From the NCBI RefSeq assembly GCF_006838285.1, contig NZ_CP038228.1:3224001-3288000 (forward strand): a stretch of 64,000 nt of DNA. Reading direction: 5' to 3'. The stretch is from Xanthomonas translucens pv. cerealis (lineage in GTDB: Bacteria > Pseudomonadota > Gammaproteobacteria > Xanthomonadales > Xanthomonadaceae). This document shows, piece by piece, positions 1 to 8,597 of this stretch. Position numbers and translations under genes: made by a program. Under the pieces are notes generated by a model. It was not told the DNA's origin. It made no database searches and saw nothing but the letters and a program-made list of their open reading frames with translations. Position 1 is the stretch's first letter. The number at the start of each line of letters is the position of its first letter.

Positions 1-1958
1 ACCGCGCTCAGACTCTGCGCCAGGCCGCCGCGGTGTTTGTCGCCCGGCCAGCCGCGCGCCATGCCCACATAGCAGTGCCCGGCCACGCCACCGATGCCGA
101 GGATCACGCCGGCGTGCTGGATCGTGTTGTTCGGGTAATACAGCATCGCGCCCACCACGCCGATCTCCGGGCGCAATGCGTGGCCGACCATCTCGTCCAG
201 CCAATCGCGACTGATGACTTCGATATCGTTGTTGAGCAGCCCCAGCACCGTGCCGCGTGCCACGCGTGCGCCGGCGTTGTTGATCGCCGAGTAGTTGAAC
301 GGATGCGGATACGACAACACGCGCACGCGCGGATCCTGCTGGACCTGCGCGAAATACTCCCTGGACGCCTGCTCCTGGGAATCGTTGTCGATGACCACGA
401 TCTCGTAGTTCGGGTAGTCGGTGCGCTCCAGAATCGAATCGATGCACTGCTTGAGCAGATCGATGCGATCGCGGGTGGGAATCAGCAGACTGACCAGCGG
501 CGCCGGTTCCGGCAGCGGATACGAAATGCGGAAATAGCCGCTATAGGTCGGCATCTCCAGCACCTTCCCACCGTTGCCGGTTCGGTCCAGATGCGCCTGG
601 ACGGCGCGCAGCGCGGCAAGATGCGCATACGACTTTTCACCCGGCGCCATCGCGGTGGAGCCGCTGATCATGCGCCAGTGATACAGCACCAGCGGAAGAT
701 GGCCGACCGCATCGTGCGGCAGCCTCTCGGTGATCCGCAAGGTCAGATCCCAATCCTGCGCGCCCTCGAATCCCTCCAGGAAACCGCCGACCGCATGCAC
801 CGCTTCGGCACGATAGACGGTCAAGTGACAGACGCAGTTCTGCGAAAGGAACAGATCTGGATTCCAGTCGGACTTGAAGTAGGGATCCGAACGCTTCCCC
901 TCCACGTCGATCTTGTCTTCGTCGGTGAACAGCATCTGCCACTGCGGATTTTTCTCGAACGCGTGGACGCTCTTGAGCAGGGCCAAGGGATGTAGTTCGT
1001 CGTCGTGGTCGAGCAATGCCACGAACTCGCCCCTGGCCATTTGCAGGGCTGTGTTCGACGCCGCGGAAATATGCCCGTTCTGCTCGCGCCGCTGGAACCG
1101 CACGCGATCGTCGCGTTCGGCATACTCGGCAAGCACCTGCAGCACTGCAGGATCGGAGGAAGCATCGTCGGCGATGCACAACTCCCAATTCGGGTATACC
1201 TGCTCGCGCACGCTTTCGATGCAGCGCCGCAACCAGCGCTCGGGGGTGTTGTACGTCGGCACGATCACCGAAACCAGCGGCCTGCGCGTTAGCGAGGCGA
1301 GTTCTGCATCTGCAGCCTCTTGCCACGCGGCATCGCGGCAGTCGTAGAACTCCTGCCACACCTCGTAGTCGGAGAAAGAGCCCGAACGCATGCGGGTCGC
1401 GTATTCGTGATAGAGCCGATCGGCCATCCTGCGGACGCCCTTGGTCAGCAGATCGATCGTCGTTCGCGCCAATAGCCGCAGCTTGCTCACACCGCCTTCG
1501 CGGCGATCGAACGATGCGCCGAACAGACGCCACATGGCGCCGCCGCGCTCGATGCGCTGCAGGTGCAGGACGGAATGACTGAAATCCACCGGCGCGACAG
1601 AGGGATCGAAGCGGATGCCGGTGGTGGACTCCACCAAACGGACCACGATCTCGAACCGCCGCGTTTCGCCGCTGGGGATATTGAGAGGAAGATCGATACG
1701 CTCGGCCTCGCCGCTGTGCCTGACCCGATACGTCGGATACAGCACCGGCGCGAACATGCGCCCGCGATAGACCGTCAGCTCGCCGGTGAGCAGATACCAG
1801 CCGCCCGCCAGGGCCTCGCCCTGCCAACGCAGTTCCATCTGAGGGTCGCTGCCGGAGGCGCGCCACATCGCGTCGTGCGCTGCCGCAGCCGGGAATGTCG
1901 GAGGTAGCGGCGCAATCTGCTGCAGGGGCGTGACGCTAAGTGCAATCGTTTCGGACAT
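1..1958 (-). CDS. Two-domain family 2 glycosyltransferase (O-antigen), 3' end outside window
   Basis: Large cytoplasmic glycosyltransferase expected to add sugars to O-antigen. Reading from the ATG at 1958, which directly follows an in-frame TAG, the frame stays open to the window edge (over 650 residues), so the C-terminus is missing. An N-terminal beta-rich region of about 240 residues precedes a first GT-A domain with VSVIVPTYNTPERW, the CIADDAS strand and the LLDHDDELHP nucleotide-sugar site. A second GT-A domain follows with LLIPTRDRIDLL, VVIDNDSQE and GLLNNDIEVI. The start overlaps the end of the upstream glycosyltransferase by 23 bp, implying translational coupling. It is clearly paralogous to that neighbour. 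Sugar specificity cannot be read from sequence. Confidence 0.85.
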   Translation of the reverse strand, partial: MSETIALSVTPLQQIAPLPPTFPAAAAHDAMWRASGSDPQMELRWQGEALAGGWYLLTGELTVYRGRMFAPVLYPTYRVRHSGEAERIDLPLNIPSGETRRFEIVVRLVESTTGIRFDPSVAPVDFSHSVLHLQRIERGGAMWRLFGASFDRREGGVSKLRLLARTTIDLLTKGVRRMADRLYHEYATRMRSGSFSDYEVWQEFYDCRDAAWQEAADAELASLTRRPLVSVIVPTYNTPERWLRRCIESVREQVYPNWELCIADDASSDPAVLQVLAEYAERDDRVRFQRREQNGHISAASNTALQMARGEFVALLDHDDELHPLALLKSVHAFEKNPQWQMLFTDEDKIDVEGKRSDPYFKSDWNPDLFLSQNCVCHLTVYRAEAVHAVGGFLEGFEGAQDWDLTLRITERLPHDAVGHLPLVLYHWRMISGSTAMAPGEKSYAHLAALRAVQAHLDRTGNGGKVLEMPTYSGYFRISYPLPEPAPLVSLLIPTRDRIDLLKQCIDSILERTDYPNYEIVVIDNDSQEQASREYFAQVQQDPRVRVLSYPHPFNYSAINNAGARVARGTVLGLLNNDIEVISRDWLDEMVGHALRPEIGVVGAMLYYPNNTIQHAGVILGIGGVAGHCYVGMARGWPGDKHRGGLAQSLSA

Positions 1959-4275
1959 CTAACTCTCGGGGAAAAGTCCCTCGGGTCACCGGGGGCGCGT
2001 AGTGCGTAGGATAAACGGGATGTAAATCTCGTGCCAGCGCCACCGCGTGACGGTCGGGATCCAGCGAGAACGCTGGCGTCTCGAGCGACAGGCATGGGCT
2101 ATAGGCCGGGTCGTCACCGAGCACCTGCTGCCAACGCGCCTGCATCGTGGCGACCTCGCCGGCAAACCGCGCCTGCTTGACTGGATCATCCTCGATGCCC
2201 CGGCTGGCCGATTCATGATGGTAGGCCTGGGCGTGCGGCGTCCACGCATTGTCGTAACCGTGCGCACACAGCCGCAGACAGAAGTCGACATCGTTGAACG
2301 CCACCGCGATCGATTCATCCAGGCCGCCCACTGCGACATAGGCCGCGCGTGTCACTGCCAGGCACGCCGCAGTGACCGCCGAATAGCGCTGCGTCAGCAA
2401 CGCGCGGCCGTATTCGCCGGCGAAATCGTGCGGCGCGTGGGCGAACGCGTGCGCCGCCACGCCGCCGATGCCCAGCACCACACCGGCATGTTGCAGCGAC
2501 CCGTCCGGATAGAACAGCTTCGCGCCGATCGCCCCCGCCCCCGGGCGTGACGCCAGCCGCACCAGTTCCTGCAGCCACCCCGCATCGGTGATTTCGATAT
2601 CGTTGTTGAGCAGGACCACAATCTGCGCCGTGCAATGCGCCACGGCGTAGTTGTTGATCGCGGAATAATTGAACGGATGGTCGTAGCGCAGTATCCGCAC
2701 CCGCGGATCTTGGCCGATCGCCTCGAAATAGGCATGCGAGCGCGCTTCGACGGAGCCGTTGTCCACCACCGTGATGCGATAGCGCGAATACGCTGTTTTG
2801 GCGAGCAGTGTGGAAATGCACTGTTCGAGCAGATCGATGCGATCGCGTGTCGGGATGACGATCTCGACGTCCGGCTCGGCGTCCAGCGCATAGTGCACAC
2901 GCAAGCGCTGCTGGTCTACCACATCGATCCGCGCGCCTTGGGGCTGCAACGCCGCGCCGAGCACGCGCGCACGCGCCGTCGCGTCCGCTTCGCTACGCGC
3001 AAACGGCGCGCAAATCGGGCCGACGTCGCCATTCACGTGACGCAACATATGCGGCAGGTGCAGCGGGATCGCGGCACGCTTGTGGATCAGCGCGCACAGC
3101 AGCGAGAACCACGGCGCATCCGGGTCGAGGCCATCGAGCAGGCCATCCACAAGCGCCTGCTTGCGCACGCAGGCGCTGCGCCCGAGATAATCCTGTTCGT
3201 ACCAGCGCAGGCGGTCCCAAGCCGGCTTGAACAGCGGCGCGAAACGCCGCCCGTCGTCGTCCAACCTGTCCTCGTCGCTGTACACCAAGGTCGCGGCATC
3301 AAGCCAGACCAGCTGAGAGAGGACCTTGGCGATCATCGGATGGAGGCGATCGTCCGCCGCCAGCACCGCCACGTAGGCGCCTTGCGCCACGCGCAGACGC
3401 GCGCCCAGCAACGCCGAAGCATCCACCCTGCGCAGCGATGGCAGCGCCCTCTGCACGGGCCACTCGCCCAGCTGCCGGGCATCGGCCACGATTTCGACCG
3501 CTTGCCCCGCCAGAGAACCGAGCGCATCGAGGCATGCCGAGAAATCCACTCCCGCTCGATCGTGCAATACCAGCGAGAGAACCGGAGCCTGGACACAGAT
3601 CTCGCTGCCCGGCATCGACACCAGCTCGGCCAGCCGCCGATCCTCGCGCAGTACCCATGTCGCATAGCCGGCATCGCGCGCCGTCGTGTCCGCACGCTCG
3701 GTGCGCAGCAGGGCCTGCAAGGACGCGTTCGCGCCCTGCTCGCGCCACTGCGACTGCGCCTCATCGACCAGTTCCAGCGCTTCCTGTGGCGCATCGCGCA
3801 GCCGCTCACCGATACCGCTGCGCAGCAGCAACCAGAAGGCTTCGCGCTCGCTCAACCGGTAACACTCCAGCGGCCCCAGCTCGAACCTCGCATAGGCGTT
3901 GGTCGGGTCGAACCTCAGCGACTGCAGCGGCGCGGGAAACTGCACCACGACATCCAAGCGGCCACGGCCAGCGGCAAGCGCGAGATCGATTCGGGTGTCT
4001 TCGGCGATCCCGCTCCCATAGTCGGGATAGAGGCAGGGGCTGGCCAGGCGTCCATCCAGTTCGCGCAAGACACCACGCAGCCGGTACCAGCCGGCGGCAA
4101 GCGGCAGTGCAGACTGGCCCAGCGCGAACTGCGGATCGGACCCGACCGATTCCCAGGTCGCGATCTCGCCAGCGGCGATGCAGGCAAGATCGGCCAACGG
4201 CGTCGCATCCCAACGCATTCGCGTTGGCGGTGGTTGGCTCGAATCCGCCGCAGTCACCGCCGCAACTTCCACCAT
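1936..4275 (-). CDS. Two-domain family 2 glycosyltransferase with degenerate first domain
   Basis: 779-residue glycosyltransferase in the O-antigen operon. Residues 1-220 form the same type of N-terminal region as in the next gene. Residues 230-420 align in order with a GT-A fold, but the usual PTYN and DDAS strands are replaced (LSLVLHDRAGV, EIVADARQLG) and about 20 residues are lost; AADDRLHP and YSDEDRLDDDG remain. Residues 468-700 are a canonical GT2 domain: VEIVIPTRDRIDLL, TVVDNGS, LLNNDIEI (NND at 557-559) and FNDVDFCLRL. The start overlaps the upstream methyltransferase by 22 bp and the end overlaps the next gene by 23 bp. I infer that only the second domain is catalytic and the first may serve in acceptor binding. 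Confidence 0.85.
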   Translation of the reverse strand: MVEVAAVTAADSSQPPPTRMRWDATPLADLACIAAGEIATWESVGSDPQFALGQSALPLAAGWYRLRGVLRELDGRLASPCLYPDYGSGIAEDTRIDLALAAGRGRLDVVVQFPAPLQSLRFDPTNAYARFELGPLECYRLSEREAFWLLLRSGIGERLRDAPQEALELVDEAQSQWREQGANASLQALLRTERADTTARDAGYATWVLREDRRLAELVSMPGSEICVQAPVLSLVLHDRAGVDFSACLDALGSLAGQAVEIVADARQLGEWPVQRALPSLRRVDASALLGARLRVAQGAYVAVLAADDRLHPMIAKVLSQLVWLDAATLVYSDEDRLDDDGRRFAPLFKPAWDRLRWYEQDYLGRSACVRKQALVDGLLDGLDPDAPWFSLLCALIHKRAAIPLHLPHMLRHVNGDVGPICAPFARSEADATARARVLGAALQPQGARIDVVDQQRLRVHYALDAEPDVEIVIPTRDRIDLLEQCISTLLAKTAYSRYRITVVDNGSVEARSHAYFEAIGQDPRVRILRYDHPFNYSAINNYAVAHCTAQIVVLLNNDIEITDAGWLQELVRLASRPGAGAIGAKLFYPDGSLQHAGVVLGIGGVAAHAFAHAPHDFAGEYGRALLTQRYSAVTAACLAVTRAAYVAVGGLDESIAVAFNDVDFCLRLCAHGYDNAWTPHAQAYHHESASRGIEDDPVKQARFAGEVATMQARWQQVLGDDPAYSPCLSLETPAFSLDPDRHAVALARDLHPVYPTHYAPPVTRGTFPRELDVRNDCT

Positions 4276-6371
4276 CTGCTTCCTTGCAGCTGTGCAAGCA
4301 TGTCCATCTGCTGGCCCTGGACGGCAGCGAGCGCATCCATCTTGGCCTCGAGCGCAGCGTATCGCTCCATCCGGTCCAGCGCACCGCTGAGCCGGCCGGT
4401 CAATTCGGCCTGCTGCGTGCTCCAGCGCCGGATCGAATCGACCAGACGATCGTCAGTGGCGACGATTCGGTCATGCAAGGCACCCTGGCCCTCGGCCAAC
4501 TGCTGGACGACGGCCTCAATCCGCTGCAACGCCGGCAGCGTCTGCGCCAGACCATCTCCAAGGGAGGTGTGCAGCGCCTCGATGGAGGCATGCATGTTCA
4601 CGCTGTGCTGACCAGCCAGGTTGAACGCGTGCTGAAGCGACGCGAAGCAGTCTGCGATCTCTACGTGCTGGCGCCCGGCCGCCGCCCCCCCCGCTGCGGC
4701 ACGCGGCACGGGCGCATCGAGCATATTGTCGATCGCTTCGCGCTGATCCTTGCCCGTGACTTGGCGCTGAAACGCCAATTCGCGCTCAAGCCAGAGATCG
4801 AAACCACTATTTGCCGAGCGAGCCAACACCCCAGCCACGACATCCAGCAGCAGGGTCCGCAACATGATCGGCTCGCCTCCGGCCATCGGCGCCACGACGC
4901 TGCCGCCATAGGTGAACAACAGCGAACGCAACAGCAGCCAGCCAAGCGTCGGCCGCTCGACGACCCACTCGCGATCGAAGTAGACGATCCGGCCATCGGC
5001 GGTGCACAACAAATTCGATGGTGTGGCGTCGAGATAGTCGTCGGGCAAAACGCTGTCGACACTGTCCAACGCGATGGCATGTCCCTCGTCATGCAGCACC
5101 TGCGCCAATGCGTGCAAATAGCGTCTGACTTCCGCGATCAGATCGGCTTGGGTCCAGCCAGGCTGACTCAGTACCGAACGAATTCCGTCGACCAGCAGAG
5201 GACCCTGAAAATACTCCATATCGCGTTCCACCTGCAGACGCACCCCACCGTCTGCCGCTGGCGCGTCGGACAACCTGCGTGCATGCACCCGCACCGATTG
5301 ACCCTGCTCCGCCACGAAAACCGTTTCACGCGCATAGGCGCCCAGCCGCTGCGTGCTGTAGTGATACGCCAGCGCCGTTTGTTCGGCCATCGCCGCGTCG
5401 TCGGCCACCGCTTCCACCAGGAAGGAATTGGCCAGATCCAGCGCCAAGCCATTGGCCGCGACGACCGGCCAGGCGCGCTGAAGATTGAATGTCGTCGGCG
5501 TGAGCTGGGGATCGAGGAAAACCGCCTGCGATGCCAGCGCGCCGGCATTGAACAGAACGGGGTCGGCCGAGATGCCGCGTTCGGTCAGGATCGTTGCCGG
5601 CATCTTGTAATCGGGCAAGGGCGCCGAGAAACGGCTGCGTGCGTAGCCGGCGCGCTGGAGCAGCGCGTCGAGTTCGTTGCGCCCGTAGGTGCGTGCGCCG
5701 CGCGGTTGATAGCGGTCCTCCAACCCGACCATCGCATGCCCCAGATGATCTTCCGGCACGCCAGCCAGATACTTCAGACCCAACTGATTCTCGATGGCAA
5801 GAATCAGGCGCCCACCCGGCGCCAACAGCCGCTTCGCAGCCTGCAGCATGTGCAACGCGGGACTCTGCGCGTCGGAAAACAGGCTGGCGTACTCCAGCAC
5901 ACCGATCAGGGTCACCACGTCGAAGCGCTGGGCGACGGAAAAATCCTGAAACCGCTCGGCCACCACCGCGACATTGCCTAGCTCGCGGGTGCGCTCGCGG
6001 GCGATGCTTGCACGCCGCAGCGAGCCTTCCAGCGCCAGCACGTCGGCCCCGCTCTCGCCGAGATAGCGCGTGACCGCCCCGCATCCGGCACCGATTTCGA
6101 GAACGCTGGCACCGGGCTGGAGATACTGCGCGAACGGCCGCAGCAGGTTCGCGCGCTCCGTGGACAGGTGATAACGGCTCGGCCAATCGACGCAAGCGGC
6201 CGCCAGATCGGAAGAAAACACGCTGACATCGGCAGCGGCGCGCAACGTCGCCAACAACCCATCTTCGGAACTGTCACCATCGCTGTAGTCGATGCTGTCA
6301 TAGCCCTCACGGCGCCATACGGCAACGTCCGCAGGCAGGACATAGCCAGCTGCTGCCAATAAATCAATCAT
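4254..6371 (-). CDS. Methyltransferase with kinase-like segment and C-terminal coiled coil (WbdD-like layout)
   Basis: 705 residues. Residues 70-290 are a SAM-dependent methyltransferase: motif I VLEIGAGCG at 90-98, acidic E115 ending the next strand, then FDVVTLIGVLEY and LLAPGGRLILAIEN. Residues 345-475 contain DDYLDATPSNLL (D448, N453) followed by RIVYFDREW (D466), in the order of the catalytic loop and metal-binding Asp of protein-kinase-like phosphotransferases. Residues about 580-690 are heptad-rich and likely coiled coil. E. coli WbdD, which caps O9a polysaccharide and sets chain length beside Wzt, has the same order. The gene lies 37 bp downstream of wzt. Methyltransferase call is firm; the kinase and chain-terminator role is inference. 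Confidence 0.8.
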   Translation of the reverse strand: MIDLLAAAGYVLPADVAVWRREGYDSIDYSDGDSSEDGLLATLRAAADVSVFSSDLAAACVDWPSRYHLSTERANLLRPFAQYLQPGASVLEIGAGCGAVTRYLGESGADVLALEGSLRRASIARERTRELGNVAVVAERFQDFSVAQRFDVVTLIGVLEYASLFSDAQSPALHMLQAAKRLLAPGGRLILAIENQLGLKYLAGVPEDHLGHAMVGLEDRYQPRGARTYGRNELDALLQRAGYARSRFSAPLPDYKMPATILTERGISADPVLFNAGALASQAVFLDPQLTPTTFNLQRAWPVVAANGLALDLANSFLVEAVADDAAMAEQTALAYHYSTQRLGAYARETVFVAEQGQSVRVHARRLSDAPAADGGVRLQVERDMEYFQGPLLVDGIRSVLSQPGWTQADLIAEVRRYLHALAQVLHDEGHAIALDSVDSVLPDDYLDATPSNLLCTADGRIVYFDREWVVERPTLGWLLLRSLLFTYGGSVVAPMAGGEPIMLRTLLLDVVAGVLARSANSGFDLWLERELAFQRQVTGKDQREAIDNMLDAPVPRAAAGGAAAGRQHVEIADCFASLQHAFNLAGQHSVNMHASIEALHTSLGDGLAQTLPALQRIEAVVQQLAEGQGALHDRIVATDDRLVDSIRRWSTQQAELTGRLSGALDRMERYAALEAKMDALAAVQGQQMDMLAQLQGSRWWKLRR

Positions 6372-6408
6372 GCAATGCTTCCTCTTGAATCATCGTCGGC
6401 GTGATTGA

Positions 6409-7773
6409 TCAGACAGCCTGGCGAGAACCTGCGATTTCCAGCTGCATGTCCAGCCCGCCCATACCGAAAAAATCGGCGTTGATCACCTTGAAATGGATGC
6501 TGTCGTAGCGCCTGTCATGGGGCACCACGTCCTCTTCGCCACGGCTGGCCACGCCCACGGACAGAAAATAGTCGCCATCGGCCAGGTCGCAGCGGAAGGT
6601 GGCCACGACATCGACCGTACTACCGGCAGCACCGCCCGCGGTGAACGCTGGCAATGGTTTGTACTCGGTATTGGTCCCGTAAACGACAACGCCTTCGGCC
6701 GTCTTCAAGGTGAAGCCGACGATCGGCCTGACCACCTCCCGATCGAACGCCAATCTGACCACCAGGCGCACTTCCTGGCCGGACTCCAGAATCGGCGGAT
6801 AGAGCGCTTGCGCCGAGCGCAACTCGAAGTCGGTGATGCGCACGGCCGCATCGCCCCAGCGGAATTCGTGCGGATTGTAGTTGGGACGCGACTCGTAGCC
6901 ACTGCCCTCGCCGGCGAACGGCGCCGTCTGTGGGAATGGCGCATCCGCGGCCCGCTCGCCCGCGTCGGGCGCCGGAGCCTCGCTGTCGCCGCTGCCGAAC
7001 AACAAATTGTAGTAGGCGTTGACCACGTCCTTGGGCTTGCCTTGACGCAGCACGCGGCCGCCATCGAGCAACTGCGCGAACTCGCAATGCTGCACGATCT
7101 GATCGGCCGAGTGGCTGACCAGCAGAATCGAAGCGCCATCGTCCTTGAGCTGTTTCAGCCGCGCGAAGCACTTGGCCTGGAACTTGGCGTCGCCGACCGA
7201 CAAGGCTTCGTCGACGATCAGCAGCTGCGGATGCACCTGCGCCTGCACCGCGAACGCCAGGCGCACCACCATGCCGCTGGAATAGCTGCGGATCGGCTGG
7301 TCGATGAACGCACCGATGTCGGCGAAGGCGAGGATGCGATCGAGGCTGGCATCCACCTCGTCCTTGCTCAAGCCCAGGATCGCGGCATTCAGATAGACGT
7401 TCTCGCGCCCGGTGAATTCGGGATTGAAGCCGCTTCCCAGCTCCAGCAATGCCGCCACTCGCCCCTTCACCTGGATGCTGCCCTCGGTCGGGGTCAGCGT
7501 GCCGGCGATCATCTGCAGGAACGTCGATTTTCCCGAACCGTTGCGACCGATGAGGCCGACCGTCTCGCCGCGGCGCACCTGCAGATCGGCGCCGCGCAAA
7601 GCCCAGAATTCGCGATAGTAGCGGCGCGAACCGCCCACCAAGCCCTGCAGCAGACGATGCGAAGGCCGGTCGTAGATGTGGTAGCACTTGCCGACGCCAC
7701 GTGCATCGACCACCAGATCGGCGTCGCTGGACACCGGACTACCCGATTGCACGGCCAGGGGCTTAGAGGACAT
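6409..7773 (-). CDS. wzt: O-antigen ABC transporter ATP-binding protein Wzt
   Basis: ATPase that powers export of finished, undecaprenyl-linked O-antigen across the inner membrane. 454 residues from the MSSKPLAV start; a longer in-frame start at 7836 would lie deep inside wzm and is rejected. Walker A GRNGSGKST (76-84), signature YSSGM (164-168) and Walker B LLIVDEA (184-190) are intact. After about residue 290 comes a beta-sandwich C-terminal domain of the Wzt_C type, which in other systems binds the capped non-reducing end of the glycan. That fits the methyltransferase gene just downstream. The start overlaps the wzm stop by 11 bp. Confidence 0.93.
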   Translation of the reverse strand: MSSKPLAVQSGSPVSSDADLVVDARGVGKCYHIYDRPSHRLLQGLVGGSRRYYREFWALRGADLQVRRGETVGLIGRNGSGKSTFLQMIAGTLTPTEGSIQVKGRVAALLELGSGFNPEFTGRENVYLNAAILGLSKDEVDASLDRILAFADIGAFIDQPIRSYSSGMVVRLAFAVQAQVHPQLLIVDEALSVGDAKFQAKCFARLKQLKDDGASILLVSHSADQIVQHCEFAQLLDGGRVLRQGKPKDVVNAYYNLLFGSGDSEAPAPDAGERAADAPFPQTAPFAGEGSGYESRPNYNPHEFRWGDAAVRITDFELRSAQALYPPILESGQEVRLVVRLAFDREVVRPIVGFTLKTAEGVVVYGTNTEYKPLPAFTAGGAAGSTVDVVATFRCDLADGDYFLSVGVASRGEEDVVPHDRRYDSIHFKVINADFFGMGGLDMQLEIAGSRQAV

Positions 7774-8596
7774 CGGCGAACCCCCGGCGCGTCTTCTGGA
7801 ACACGAAGTAACCGAAATAGGCGAACGCCAGCGCACCGAGCGTGTACATCCCCAGGCCCGCCCAATCCGGCGCGCGCCCCCAGAACGCCACGTCGCGCGC
7901 CTCGTCGATGATGAAGGTCAAGGGATTGAGGTGGAAGACGAACTGGTACTTCGGCGGCAGCGTGCTCACCGGAACGATGGCCGAGGACAAAAACAAGGTT
8001 GCCGTGGCAATCACGCCGGTCATCTGCCCGATGTCGCGCAGGAAGACGCTCAGCGAGGACAGCAGCCATCCCAGGCCGAGCAATCCGACCGCCAGCGGCA
8101 GGAACACGATCGGCAGGAAGACCAGCGTCGGGTGCATTTCATGCCGCACGATCAGGTTCAGCACCACGAACACCAGGGAATTGGTACAGGCGTGGAACAG
8201 GGCCGACAGCACCATCGTCCAAGGCAGGACATCGAGCGGAAACACGATGCGCTTGACCAGGTTCGCATTGCCGATGACCAGAGTGGGCGCGCGCGTCAGG
8301 CATTCGGCGAACAGGCCGTGCACGATCAGACCGAGAAACAGCAGCATCGCGAAGTCGGCGATGTTGCCGCTGGTCCCCGGCCAGCGCGATTTCAGCACGT
8401 AACCGAACGCCAAGGTGTAAATGATCAGCATCATAAAGGGACTGATCAGCGACCAAAGCAGGCCGAAGCTGGCCCCACGATAGCGACCGAGCACGTCGCG
8501 TCGGGTCATCTCCATCGTCAGGCTGGGATAGTGCAGCCAGGCATGGAACGGTCCGGTCGGCGAAATGCGATTCGCCCGTTGCAGCACGTCGTGCAT
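7763..8596 (-). CDS. wzm: O-antigen ABC transporter permease Wzm
   Basis: 277-residue ABC-2 type integral membrane permease that forms the export channel for O-antigen with Wzt. The typical N-terminal RDVLGRYRGASFGLLWSLISP motif precedes six hydrophobic segments (for example MLIIYTLAFGYVL, FAMLLFLGLIVHGLF, ALFHACTNSLVFVVLNL). The chosen ATG at 8596 starts one base after the metB stop (TGACATG), which decides it over the longer frame beginning at 8644 inside metB. It is the first O-antigen gene after metB, the border position reported for the variable LPS locus in Xanthomonas. Confidence 0.93.
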   Translation of the reverse strand: MHDVLQRANRISPTGPFHAWLHYPSLTMEMTRRDVLGRYRGASFGLLWSLISPFMMLIIYTLAFGYVLKSRWPGTSGNIADFAMLLFLGLIVHGLFAECLTRAPTLVIGNANLVKRIVFPLDVLPWTMVLSALFHACTNSLVFVVLNLIVRHEMHPTLVFLPIVFLPLAVGLLGLGWLLSSLSVFLRDIGQMTGVIATATLFLSSAIVPVSTLPPKYQFVFHLNPLTFIIDEARDVAFWGRAPDWAGLGMYTLGALAFAYFGYFVFQKTRRGFADVL

Positions 8597-8597
8597 G

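Noticed and set aside
33..995. Long open frame on the plus strand
   Set aside because: It is a frame shadow of the glycosyltransferase on the minus strand; the composition is His/Arg/Gln-rich and no domain is seen.
4254..5981. Long plus-strand open frame across the methyltransferase
   Set aside because: Antisense shadow caused by high GC; the minus-strand frame has all the motifs.
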